NCBI GenBank assembly: GCA_028753945.1
Contig: JAPNXP010000002.1
Coordinates: 10,478,001-10,542,000, forward strand
DNA length: 64,000 nt
Reading direction: 5' to 3'
From: Hexactinellida sp. DTS-2022
Lineage: Eukaryota > Porifera > Hexactinellida
Under the pieces are notes generated by a model. That model searched no databases. It worked only from the letters and a program-made list of their open reading frames with translations, and had not been told where the DNA came from. Shown here in pieces: positions 12,256 to 22,156 of the stretch. The translations under genes and the position numbers were made by a program. Numbering within the stretch: the stretch's first letter is position 1; every line of letters begins with the position of its first letter.

Positions 12256-12507
12256 CATAGGCGCCGAAAGGGGGGGGGTTAGGGAGGGCGTCACTCCCCC
12301 TGGCCGAGGGGCAGTCAGGGAAGAAAAATGGAAAAATAATGCTTCCATAGTGAGTTTGTATAAATATCAGTGGATGATGTATACGTATATCTATACAATT
12401 AAACCCGTCCAACATTGATTCTATTCCCCATAGGTGTAGTTTTTTGAACATTTAGATTTGAATATTACGTCACACCCCCCTAGCGTTGGAGAGTTTCGGC
12501 GCCCATG
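12256..12507. mobile_element. hAT-type MITE, older copy
   Basis: Ends CATAGGCGCCGAAAG and complement of CATGGGCGCCGAAA, like the CATAGGCG ends of the 8-bp-TSD elements at 43314, 52348 and 60461. Flanks GGCTCTTA and GGCTCGGG agree at five of eight bases, a decayed duplication. Non-coding, with a G-run after the left end. Confidence 0.6.
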
Positions 12508-12515
12508 GGCTCGGG

Positions 12516-13718
12516 CACAGGGGTTTATCGAGGATTTTCGTGGCTGGCACCTTATTATGGAGGTATAAATTTTCCGGCACCCTAAAAGTATCAGCCATAA
12601 TACAAAATCAATATAATACAATGATGCGGCACTATTTTAAGGAGATAAACTGTTGCGGTGCCAAAGAGTTGTTATCCAATCATTTCTGGTCCGGAGAATC
12701 TGGCCATACACCCGGAACCTGATTAAGTACCAACCCGGAAGCTAGATCAAATCGAAAATCACGATTTTTTTTTCCACAACTAATGCATGACCGGCACCTA
12801 AAAGTGCCGGCAAGGCACCCAGATAAACGCATGCTCTGACACTTTGACAAAAGAAAACAGCAGCTAAATATGTGATTGCAGTTTGAAAGAAGCTCTCGCC
12901 TTGAAACAGACGATGACATCATATTAGATATGTCTAAAAAGAACGTCATTTTATGCGTGTTCCTTATAGGGGAAAATCGGAATTTCGCTCCAAAAGGCAA
13001 CATAACCCCTTTTTTGTACCAAACACTGCCGAAGGACCATAACTAAAGTTTATATGTGATTTTGAGTCTCATCCACGCGTATTTCAGAGTTATGTGCTAT
13101 TTTGTGGAGCGAATCACTGGTTTCTCCACTTTGAACTATTATCAGTACTGTATTCCTCAACAATGGTAGGATTGGTGGTATCAATACTCTATCCTAGCAA
13201 TCACTGACGAAAATAACCAACAATTGATAAAAAACAACGCAAAAAGTGAAAATTTAAACATTTAAGGTCTATAATCTCATTCGAGGGTACGTTTTCTTGT
13301 CCATTTAACTTCTCAGACATCCGAGCAGCTAGAATCAATATTACCTCTCAAAATGCTCCAATAACCGACTTCCTATCCGTTCATAATACATTTTGGGATC
13401 CCAACACGCACCGTTTTCAAAATGATTCCTATATGTGCATGTAATGTGCCCAATTTTGATGACACAACAAAATTTATATCAACGAGAGTATAAACTATAG
13501 AGCTTAGCTCTAACCATCTATTCACATCAATATCCCACTACAAACTCATTGGAAGAACAAATGAGACTAGTAACCTAATGGTTACTCTTCTATAGATTTA
13601 CATACCCATATATGGTGGTGTCATTTCAGAAATGAAACCATGAACTTTGTAATTAAAAAATAAGATAGAGCTTAGCTCCAACTTCCTAGTAACATCATTA
13701 ACGGTATTTAGTTCAATT
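12516..13718. other. Non-coding stretch
   Basis: No convincing frame. Bases 12517-12835 are richer in GC, with repeated CCGGCACC words, perhaps an old element. TAGAGCTTAGCTC occurs near 13498 and again near 13670. Confidence 0.35.
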
Positions 13719-13767
13719 CCGTTTCGACCCTCGAGGTCTCATCAGCAGGGCATACCATCCTGGACGG
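13719..13767 (-). ncRNA. Hammerhead ribozyme, helix III open
   Basis: Minus strand, 5' to 3': CCG, UC, stem I CAGG/CCUG with a 9-nt loop, the invariant CUGAUGA, stem II GACC/GGUC with a 5-nt loop, the invariant GAAA, then CGG pairing with the initial CCG. Every conserved core base of a hammerhead is present and the predicted cleavage is after CCGUC. Stem III is only 3 bp, so activity alone or as a dimer is uncertain. Hammerheads of this sort are known from Penelope-like retroelements, SINEs and retrozymes. Here no reverse transcriptase was seen beside it. Confidence 0.8.
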
Positions 13768-14280
13768 CACACCTAACAAATACAAACATTGTGGTGATTA
13801 ACAAGATCAGGACTAAAATCCGTCATACGAAAATCACCACAACAAACAGACCAGCTTACAAGGTACGGGGACGCCCACGCAGCACTGGAGTGCTTTGCGA
13901 CAGCTCCGTTCACGAGCATCGTCCTAATGCGCGCTCGAACTTCTTGGGTGCATGTCTCCAGGCTACCCAGGTACCTTTCTTCTCAATTGAATCTTGGTGA
14001 CAGCCTTCTTCAGCTGTACCATGCCGGAGATACTATAATAGTACTCATCGTCACACGGGCCTCTGCAGAACTTCCGCTTCTCAATGAGGCAGTTGGAGAA
14101 GGCCTCGAAGCGGTGATCGACCCAATCACATTATGGGCCTTGTGTTGGTATCCCCATGATGTAGTCATACAAATAACTTTGGAAACTTTTGCCATAAAAT
14201 ATTTCTGTTTTAATTTCAATTCTACAATTATTTATATTCACATAGCAACAATTGAAAATCGCTCTGGATGAGCACTACTT
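13768..14280 (-). other. GC-rich island next to hammerhead 1
   Basis: Markedly richer in GC than its surroundings. It lies upstream of the ribozyme on the ribozyme's strand and is probably the body of the element that carries it. Open frames exist on both strands (for example 13927-14271) but none is recognisable. Confidence 0.4.
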
Positions 14281-14925
14281 GAGGTCTAAAATTATCATAA
14301 TACTAACAAGTGCAAATTGCAATTAGAAATTGTGTACTACGCAGGGTGTTGTATAGGCGTATAGAGCGCTCCTAAGGGAGCGAAAATTGGATGTATTATA
14401 ATCGAGGCGTTAAAAGATCGTGTCTAGACGTACAATATCGAGATATGCTCTCATATACTTAATACTAAATGTGCAAACTAGGCGTACAAAATGAAAAAAT
14501 GAACGAGCTCAAAATAAATCTAGGTGCGCAAATATATTTGTGTGGATGAAAGCCTGGTATCACTTAATGACAAATTTTATTTACTATCTGCTACAATATA
14601 CCTAATTATGATCAGCAAACTTGCTATTTCCCACATATCACCAGAGTTTGAGAAACTTTCTGCACCGAGATCTTCGTAGAACGATCGACAACTTCCTTCG
14701 AAGCTGCCACAAATTCATCGAAGACATTTTGGGCATTCTACTGGCTTGTACTTCAAGATCCAAGATGCTACAAGTGAGACGAAAGTATTCCCAGCTTGCA
14801 GAAGTGGAATGTACGGCGATGAGAGACCGTGCGTTTATCTCGCGCTCACAATTTTTCACTATCCGAAATCTTTACTTGATACGATTGCTCGGTGGTGGAA
14901 AATAAATGTTTGCCCAACGAGGTAA
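14281..14925. other. No assignable gene
   Basis: An open frame of 94 codons on the plus strand at 14621-14905 and one on the minus strand overlap. Neither shows a known motif, so neither is called. The sequence is more balanced in base composition than its surroundings and may be a piece of an element. Confidence 0.3.
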
Positions 14926-14929
14926 TAAA

Positions 14930-15052
14930 AGTCGAGTGTCCATGCACATATCGTCGAGTGTGCATGCATAAATAGATAGTCCAGTGAAAATGTACATACA
15001 TTCGAGTGTGAATGCATATATAGATAGTCGAGTGTGCATGTCACGCTGTAGA
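14930..15052 (-). repeat. About 30-bp minisatellite, left array
   Basis: About four units built on ATAGATAGTCGAGTGTGCATG. The complement of the same unit forms the array at 15826-16086, so the two arrays face each other across 0.8 kb. Confidence 0.75.
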
Positions 15053-15189
15053 TTTTCCGGCGCCATAACTGGTCGAACGGACCATCTACGGGAGCCATGG
15101 ATGGTCCCCCCTATTAATATTAGATAAAATATGCCCGTCACATTATCAATGCATTTTTATGTTCTCTAATTCAATATATTGGACAATAT

Positions 15190-15537
15190 TATTAAAGTTC
15201 ATTGCAAATGCAGAATGCCGGACGCCTCAATTGGTGAAGAATTTACTTTACAGCGGTCATATGTATCACCGATCATCGGCGTTTCAATTAAAAACCCTCG
15301 CTAGCTTCCACCGATGGTTTTATTCTAAACATAAAAACACATCGGCGGAAACTAGCGAGGTATTTTAATAGAAACGCTAATGATCGGTTAAACCGATGAT
15401 CGCTGTATAAGTAAACTCATTGGTGAAATGGTGACATGCAGTGAGTGTCTACAATGGTACCATGTTTACTGTGTTTCAATTACTAAAGAAAGACTTGAAG
15501 ACAAATAATTAACATGGATATGTGAAGAATGTCAATA
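15190..15537 (+). pseudogene. PHD-finger fragment split by a MITE
   Basis: Before the MITE the frame reads NAECRTPQLVKN; after it MVTCSECLQWYHVYCV then WICEECQ and a stop. The CxxC, WYH..C and W-x-C-x-x-C pattern is that of a PHD zinc finger, with the last Cys pair next to the C-terminus. There is one stop between the two halves of the finger (near 15508). PHD fingers at protein C-termini are common in transposon-borne proteins, including the Ulp1-PHD fossil at 55438-56455, so this is probably the tail of such a protein. The rest of that protein is not recognisable upstream. Confidence 0.6.
15244..15413. mobile_element. Palindromic MITE inside the PHD finger
   Basis: 170 bases that fold on themselves: ACAGCGGTCAT...GATCATCGGCGTTTC and ACTAGCGAGG pair with CCTCGCTAGC and GAAACGC..TGATCG on the other side. 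It separates two parts of a PHD-finger frame. Target duplication not certain. Confidence 0.75.
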
Positions 15538-15539
15538 AA

Positions 15540-15825
15540 TATTCAGATGAAAAATAATAGCACTTGTTTAGCCCTTTGTGAATTACAAGTGGAATAGTAC
15601 TATTTGTAGATTTATATTAGTTATCTATTAATTGTCTAGGAATGAACCTGCGACGCTGTGAATAGTCCAAGACAGAGGCGTTGGAAGAGGGGGGGGGGGG
15701 GCGTATGTGGGAAACCCCTTTAACTACACGAAACAGTAGTCAACCTACATCACTTGGATATCAATTATTGGTCCGGGGGGGAGGGTAGTATATGACGAAT
15801 GGGGACCAATTATGGCCCCGTGGAC
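15540..15825. other. Non-coding with G-runs
   Basis: Contains a 12-G run near 15690 and GGGGGGGAG near 15775. AGAGGCGTTGGAAGAGG resembles the hAT-MITE type of end seen elsewhere, without a partner. Confidence 0.3.
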
Positions 15826-16086
15826 TATCTATATGTGCATGCACTCTCGACTCTATATGTGCATGCACACTCGATTATCTATAAGTGCATGCAAACTCGC
15901 CTATCTAATGTACATACACACTAGCCTATATATATGTGCATGCCCACTCGCTTATCTATATCTGCATGCACACTCGTCTATATATATATCTGCATGCACA
16001 CTCGACTATCTATATGTGCATGCAGACTCGACTATCTATATGTGCATGCACACTCGCCTATCTATATGTGCATGTACACTCGACCT
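15826..16086 (+). repeat. About 30-bp minisatellite, right array
   Basis: About nine units of CTATCTATATGTGCATGCAC with ACTCG, the complement of the array at 14930-15052. A 96-codon open frame through it is a by-product of the period being a multiple of three. Confidence 0.85.
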
Positions 16087-16556
16087 TTACTATATGGCTT
16101 AACAGTTCAGAAGGAGGGCTGGAGATCTTGGTGCGTTATGACGACGTGGATCATGGATGGTGAGGGTCCGTTGTAATCCCGAATAGCGGTCGTCTTTTCA
16201 AGTTATCCGCACGTCTCTTACTGTAGCACTTATTTCTGGTACGAGTAGTGGCAAATTTTCCGGCCTCTGACGCCTGAGAAGATACGGCGATGAAGGAAAA
16301 CTCCTCCCCAATGGTAAGAGAGTAGTAGCAGGAATCCCCGAAGTTGATGGGATTTCGCTACCACTACCACTCTCGATGTCAGTTGACTATTCGTTTGACT
16401 GGAATGGAGAGGGTATCGTTAGTTTCGGGAGAGCTCCAATACGATATCGCGGGGGATGTTGAAATTCGTCATCGGATGAGGGAACATTTAGCGAGAATGT
16501 TTCTTCGCAAGATACCATTGCACAAGGATCGTATAAATCTTCAAAGTATAGTTATA

Positions 16557-16934
16557 CAGTAAACTCCCGAGATAACGAAGTGCTCGGGACCGTAGTTTCA
16601 TTTCGTTATAAGCGGAGTTTGTTATAACCAGAGTTCGTTATAAGCGGAGTTGGACCTTAAAATAGTTCATGACAAGTTGAATTTCGTCGTAATCGGAGTC
16701 GTTATGAGCAGAATTCGTTATAACCGGAGTTCGTTATAACGGAGTAGAATCAATGGCTTAGAGGCTTTATGGGATTTAAATGACTTCAGTATAAGCGGAA
16801 TTTCGAGATATCCATTTCGTTATAACCGAAGTTTTGATAATGTAATAAGATAGAAGGATTTCCGGGACATTGAATTACTTCGTTATATGCGGGTACTTCG
16901 TTATATCCGACTTGTTTATAACGGGAGTTGACTG
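16557..16934. mobile_element. TA-flanked MITE with GTTATAA-type array
   Basis: Ends CAGTAAACTCCCG and complement CGGGAGTTGACTG, with TA directly outside both (16555-16556, 16935-16936). The body is a diverged tandem array of TTCGTTATAAGCGGAGTT, a word that overlaps the terminal repeat. Tc1/mariner-type, non-autonomous. Confidence 0.85.
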
Positions 16935-17544
16935 TATGTTTCATGAATTATCTCTCAATTATAATTGAAATCGGATGATGGAAATGGGTGAGTGGATTAT
17001 TTCCCACTGGAAACTAAGAGTCCTGGGACACATGCGGTCGTTACAAATCACGTTGATCATAGTATGGCAGGTAGGAGACTTCCAAGACTCACTGAATTTG
17101 AACATAAGTTGTGGGAATTTACAATTGAAACCAACTCGGAGGATTGAAAGGTCAGTAACTCCCGGTAGCAGGGGTCAGTTTGCAGCATCTGCGGGAGTTT
17201 GAGTTCTCAAGACAAATACAAGAAGAAAAGAGTGGTAGAAGTAACAATTATTTACTGCTAGATTGAATAAGAAGTAATCGTAATATAGTGTAATATTATT
17301 ATGGAATGCATCGTCTTAAATTATCTCAATGCTCATTTCATATTCTTATCAAAAGCCAGTTCCATAGTATTTTTGGAAGAGATTTCTTGAATACCAGCAT
17401 TAAAAATAGAGTACATTCGTCTGGACCTCCCACATTGACTATTATTCGCCTATATATAGCTCAAGTAAAACTGAAAATTCATAATCAGTATGCAAGCTTA
17501 TATTATTTATCGGCGGCGTCTGAGGACGAAAACATCAAATGTGC

Positions 17545-17700
17545 AGGATGTTAACAGCTTAAATTGGGATGTTAACAACTTAAATTGGGATGTTAACAGC
17601 TTAAATTGGGATGTAAACAGCTAGAATTGGGTGTTAACAGCTCACAATGGCTGTTAACAGCTTAAATTTGGCGTTAATTAACAACTTAAAGGCGACTTAA
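17545..17700 (+). repeat. About 21-bp minisatellite
   Basis: Seven or so units of GGATGTTAACAGCTTAAATT, increasingly diverged toward 17700. Confidence 0.85.
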
Positions 17701-17710
17701 ATGCAGTTAA

Positions 17711-18429
17711 GGTTAAATTACCCCACGTGAATGAAAGTTCTTGTATTAATCTGTAATTGTGAGAAATATATACCTATACGATACAAATCAATAAACCAAA
17801 AAAGAAAATGTCCCTATCTATTATACTTTATATTTTTTGTCGGTTTCAAAATTTGGCTAATACAAATCTCCCATAGGGCGATTTCCAAAAGTGGTGGTAG
17901 ATATTATGCGGTAATTTGGCAATGCGGCCATCAATGTTTGTTATCAGAATCAATATTGAAAGATTATAAGCGTAAGGAGTTGGTAGACGGTTTACATTTT
18001 TGAATTATGACTTGGAATTTCTTTATCAAGCATTTTATCAAATTTCGCATTAAAAGATGACCTTTTTATTCATTTTTTGGTTTCAAAAGGTCGCAATATT
18101 TTTTATTTAGATCTTATCAAAATTCTAAACCGCCCACCAACCGCCCATAACGATGATCTATCTGATAGATCACACAGTACAGGTCTTTAGCAAATAATGA
18201 TCTAGCAAACCACACACTTATCAGGTGGAGTCTGAAAAAATCCCCCTAAGGGACTTTTGTATTAGCATAATACTGCAAGCCAAATAATTTCGAATTTATA
18301 GAAGATAATTAGATTTTGTTTTCAGTTTCGATATAGCTATAATGTCTCCCATCATATATGTGAAATTCAAACTCCCACCTTCAAAACTAAATTCATGTGT
18401 TTTTTGGGTGAATCTGCCGTAATTTAACC
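17711..18429 (-). mobile_element. 0.72-kb TTAA element, copy 2 (inverted)
   Basis: Full-length inverted copy of 10818-11535, flanked by TTAA on both sides (17707-17710, 18430-18433). The shared open frame here is on the plus strand, 17731-18003, ending KDYKRKELVDGLHF; the last 45 codons differ from copy 1 at only two residues. No known domain recognised. Confidence 0.85.
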
Positions 18430-18755
18430 TTAAGGTTTAAAGCCAATTGGGGATGAATTCTTAGCTGTTTACAGCAAACAGCCAAAATGGCTGTTAATTT
18501 TCCTTATTTTATTCACAGGAGCCATTTGATCCTCCCTTCTTCTCCAAAATTATTATACGGAGAAAACCGCCTTCAAAGTAGGGTATTTGTTCATTCAGGT
18601 CAATCGGTGTTCTATCTAAACAATTATACAAATTTATGGTGGAAACATCAACATAACCAATTTTGCTTGTGTGCACAACAATGTCTTTATAATTATGGTT
18701 AATTAGCCTCCGTTTGGAATCTTTAGGCGTCGATTATTGTTAAGGAGTGACCTTT

Positions 18756-18798
18756 GTGACTTTTAACACCTCCATATAAGGAGGTGTTAAATGGTCAC
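18756..18798. other. Perfect inverted repeat, hairpin
   Basis: TTAACACCTCC and its exact complement around ATATAA, extended by GTGAC/GTCAC outside. Could be a tiny palindromic element or a terminator-like hairpin; no gene is near. Confidence 0.6.
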
Positions 18799-19039
18799 AA
18801 AATAGGTCGCAGGATTTCCATAATTGGGATTTTTCTATCGCAGGGTCAAAAACACAATTCTAGGGCACTTTTCTGACATAAATCTTTTTAGAGTCCAGTG
18901 GCATGTTTTCGCCAATTTGCCATATGGGGACACCGTTGAGTAACACTTATTTTAACACCACCCCAATTTACAATTTCCAGATACCACTACCATCATAATC
19001 AGATTTTAACTTTAGACTGCCTACCTGATACCCACCGGC

Positions 19040-19640
19040 GAGAAATAGACAAAAATTCAATAATATTCGATCTAGGTAACATAGTGGAAGATTTTATTCC
19101 ATAAAATCGTATTTTTGTAAGGGATTTGTTTTTCCTGTTAATGATTAAGAGTAGATTGCTGTTGTATGAGTTCGAGAAACTTCTAATCTATCATATGAAT
19201 GTACAACTTCTTTCAACCACTTATTAGTGTAATATAACATCAATAACTGTGAATTCACTTTTTTAATCATTAATTAATTTGACAAATTCTAAATATATGT
19301 TATAAATGAAATCCCTAATTTATATGATAGAGCTCATTGAGAGCTGTCGAAAACAGGGAGATTTGATTTCTAGGTAGTATATGAGATATAATATGTCTTA
19401 CATAAAGACAAAAGTCTGTTCTGAGATAGCGGGATTTGAAAATTGACCCTCCATTGAAGTGGCTCAGGTGGAGGACACTAAAAGGTCGGGATCATTCAAA
19501 GTTTTCAATATTTCTCTATCAAATTTATAATTGATATGCGGCATAGGCTGTTATATCCAAAAATAACATAAACCTATATTTGGCTAAGTACCCGTAAGTG
19601 GAGATATTTGGGCTATACCCCTACCTAGTACCCACTACAC
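19040..19640 (+). repeat. Interspersed repeat, related to 36175-36790
   Basis: Shares TTCCTGTTAATGATTAAGAGTAG, TATCATATGA and AGAGCTGTC blocks in the same order with the interior of the TTAA element at 36094-36964. The diagnostic TTAA ends are not visible here, so this is a partial or diverged copy. The shared block exceeds what chance would give. Confidence 0.6.
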
Positions 19641-20896
19641 TTTGTGAAATAATATTATAATAATTGCATCATTACGTAATACTCACATGTTTAGAAAAAC
19701 AACGCCTTTCATTGCTAACTCTAGTTGAAATATAGATAGCAACTTTAATCAAGAGTCTTGCCTTGAATAGTCTATAACGATATGAGCGATATTCGCCCCC
19801 CAGACAAAATGCATGGAAAAGCATGATTTATATATTCAATATAGAATAATAATATAATCGTGAAAAAAAATTCAATCAAGTATAATCTGAGTGAACCATA
19901 AAACTCCATCAAATTAGTATCTTTCCCAATCGCAGCTTCATCCCACTTGTCAAATCAGGTTCTGAGATATCGGTAGAACTACATTTTAGATAACCTTAAA
20001 CTCCGAGCTTAGAGTCGAACCTTAGATTCTACAATCGATAGTCTACTTATAACTGAATCCAAATCTCGTGACTTAGCACATTCATTGACAATAACATCCA
20101 GGTAATCTTTTCGCAAAACCTCATAAAGGTTTTCTGCTCACTCATCAATAATTGTATATCATCTTTGGTTGCTAGGATGTCTGCTAGGGTGTTCCGAAAA
20201 AGAAAAATCCCGATTTAAACATCGCTACCCTCACAATTTGTTAAACTCATCGAAATATATTAGGTAGTTAATTTTTAGGCCGATCCGATAGGATTAAGAG
20301 ACCCCTCAAGACTGTAAAATTTCTAAATTGTTTATACATTCGCACACATACAGTTATTTCCTGCCACATATTCTGTATTTGTTTTTAAACTATTCAAGAC
20401 TCTTCCACTATTGATTTCTCGTTCGAGTATACACCCAACCTTTAAAATATTAAATCAAGATTATATAGACTTTTAGAGTGATATCATGTGCAATTTCGAA
20501 CATCCAAATTATAGTATTAGTAGTTAGTAAATTTCTATGTTAAGGAGATACAGGCTCAGAAATTAGAAACAATTGGTTTACATAATCTAATTCTCCGAAA
20601 ATGCTCTAACTAATAATTATTATTGATCAACAAACACAATAACAATAAATTTTAAGTGATATTTTCTCAAAAGTCTACATATATTGCCAGGTTAGTACTT
20701 TGTCTAAAAGATACCACAAAATAATGTGTATTTATATATCCATGGTTCAAGACCCAAAAGCATTTTTAAATAACCACAAATCTTAAATATTATCTTAGAA
20801 TAATGAATGATTTTTTATTTTAATTAATTTTAATTATGGGTTTTCTATAATTCAATAAATTTGCGTAGGTAGGTTCTAAGTTAATTAAAATATCAA
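19641..20896. other. No feature seen
   Basis: AT-rich, no convincing frame, repeat end or tandem array. Confidence 0.45.
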
Positions 20897-20898
20897 TA

Positions 20899-20978
20899 CT
20901 GTCAACTCCGGTTAATAAAGCCACCCGTTAATCGGGTCAAACTGGTCCCGAGGTGGCTCTATTAAGCGGAGTTGACTG
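20899..20978. mobile_element. 80-bp TA-flanked MITE
   Basis: CTGTCAACTCCGGTTAATAA and the near complement ending GCGGAGTTGACTG, flanked by TA on both sides. Same type of end as 16557 and 54092. One of the shortest possible hairpin elements. Confidence 0.75.
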
Positions 20979-20980
20979 TA

Positions 20981-22086
20981 TATTAATGTGATGGTATTTT
21001 GGATAGCAAGAATGGCTAGGAATGATGAATCTTGGTTCAAATGAAAGTACGTATATAGGGGTTTCTATAGACATATAGTCTCCACAAGAAGTCCATCGCA
21101 TTACGGTATTAAATAATACATCAAAAGTATTTTAAAAGCAAAATCGTAATTAATGTAGCACTTTTATGTTTATAAATGGAACTAAAACCTGAAAGTGAAA
21201 AATCAATGTTATAGATTTTTAATAAACAAATTTGTGAAATAACTGATTACTTACTCACTTTGTAGGTAGTCTAGGTAATAAATAATCAAGGTAGAGTGAA
21301 ACTATGCAATACGTGTTACATTCTTGTAAACCAAACAAATTAGATCACCCGTTTAAAAATAATAGGAAAAATTCTAGCTTATAAATTCCGAAAATAAATG
21401 TCTACAAATGATGCATTTTAACAAGGTGTTGAACTACCTGTTGTTGTTTATTATATAAAAATTTAAATTAATCGAGCAGAATTGGAAAAGGTCATTAATA
21501 TCTATCTATCAATATTATTATTACTCGATTGTTGTTGTTTGTGTGGTGTGTTTGTTTGTTTGTCCGGTAGTATTAAGTGTGCATTATAGAATACTGTAAT
21601 CTAATTGTTAGATTTGAAGTTCAGGTATTAGTTATTTGTGTTTTGTATGTCTAGCCATACATTTCTAACATTCCAATTGTGTTATTTGATATGAAAATTA
21701 TTATCAATCAATACAATAACTTCTCAACATCCCAAAGTAAGGGATACAATTGTACGTTTCTTAATGATATTTAATTTTATATTTGGAGTTAGTATATTAA
21801 ACACGGACAAGCTTTAAAGTGTCATTGGATATAAATATAGCACATTTAGGTTTCATGGTTTGGATGTAAGCATGAAACAGTCGTTTGACATAAATTACGG
21901 GAAAATGTCACAACCTGCGATTCGAAACCATGGTCATTGACATACGAGACGGATACTCTAACCAGGATGCTACTAGTGCATTGTTGTATAGGGAAATCTA
22001 AAGTTATGCTTGATAGAATACATACACGTATAGTAATGATCGTTTGATTATCAAACTGTGGTCGTTAAGCCTTCCTATATTATATT
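20981..22086. other. Non-coding with interspersed repeats
   Basis: About 21590-21800 is the inverted copy of the repeat at 5880-6070. TTGTTGTTTGTGTGGTGTGTTTG near 21530 resembles a sequence near 58485. At 21911-21978 on the minus strand a weak tRNA-like A box (CTGGTTAGAGTATCCG) and B box (GGTTTCGAATC) occur at tRNA spacing. Confidence 0.45.
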
Positions 22087-22156
22087 GCCTTTTTCGCCCT
22101 TGCTAGGACTCATCAGCAAAGCAGGTTACAGCTATGTAAAGGCGGCTTTGAAAAAA
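22087..22156 (-). ncRNA. Degraded hammerhead ribozyme
   Basis: Minus strand has CUGAUGA, a stem II GUCC/GGGC with a 6-nt loop, then GAAA. CAAAGC and GCUUUG can form stem I. The cleavage triplet would be UUU, and stem III has at most four pairs, two of them wobbles. All core bases are present but the outer helices are weak, so this is probably a decayed copy. Like hammerhead 1 it borders a GC-rich patch (22190-22380). Confidence 0.5.

Noticed and set aside
13791-14271. Possible protein in the GC-rich island
   Set aside because: Overlapping frames on both strands without motif; the composition and the adjacent hammerhead fit a non-coding element better.
15812-16102. Open frame of 96 codons reading CMH/RLSI repeats
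   Set aside because: It runs through a 30-bp minisatellite whose period is a multiple of three, so long frames arise in all three phases.
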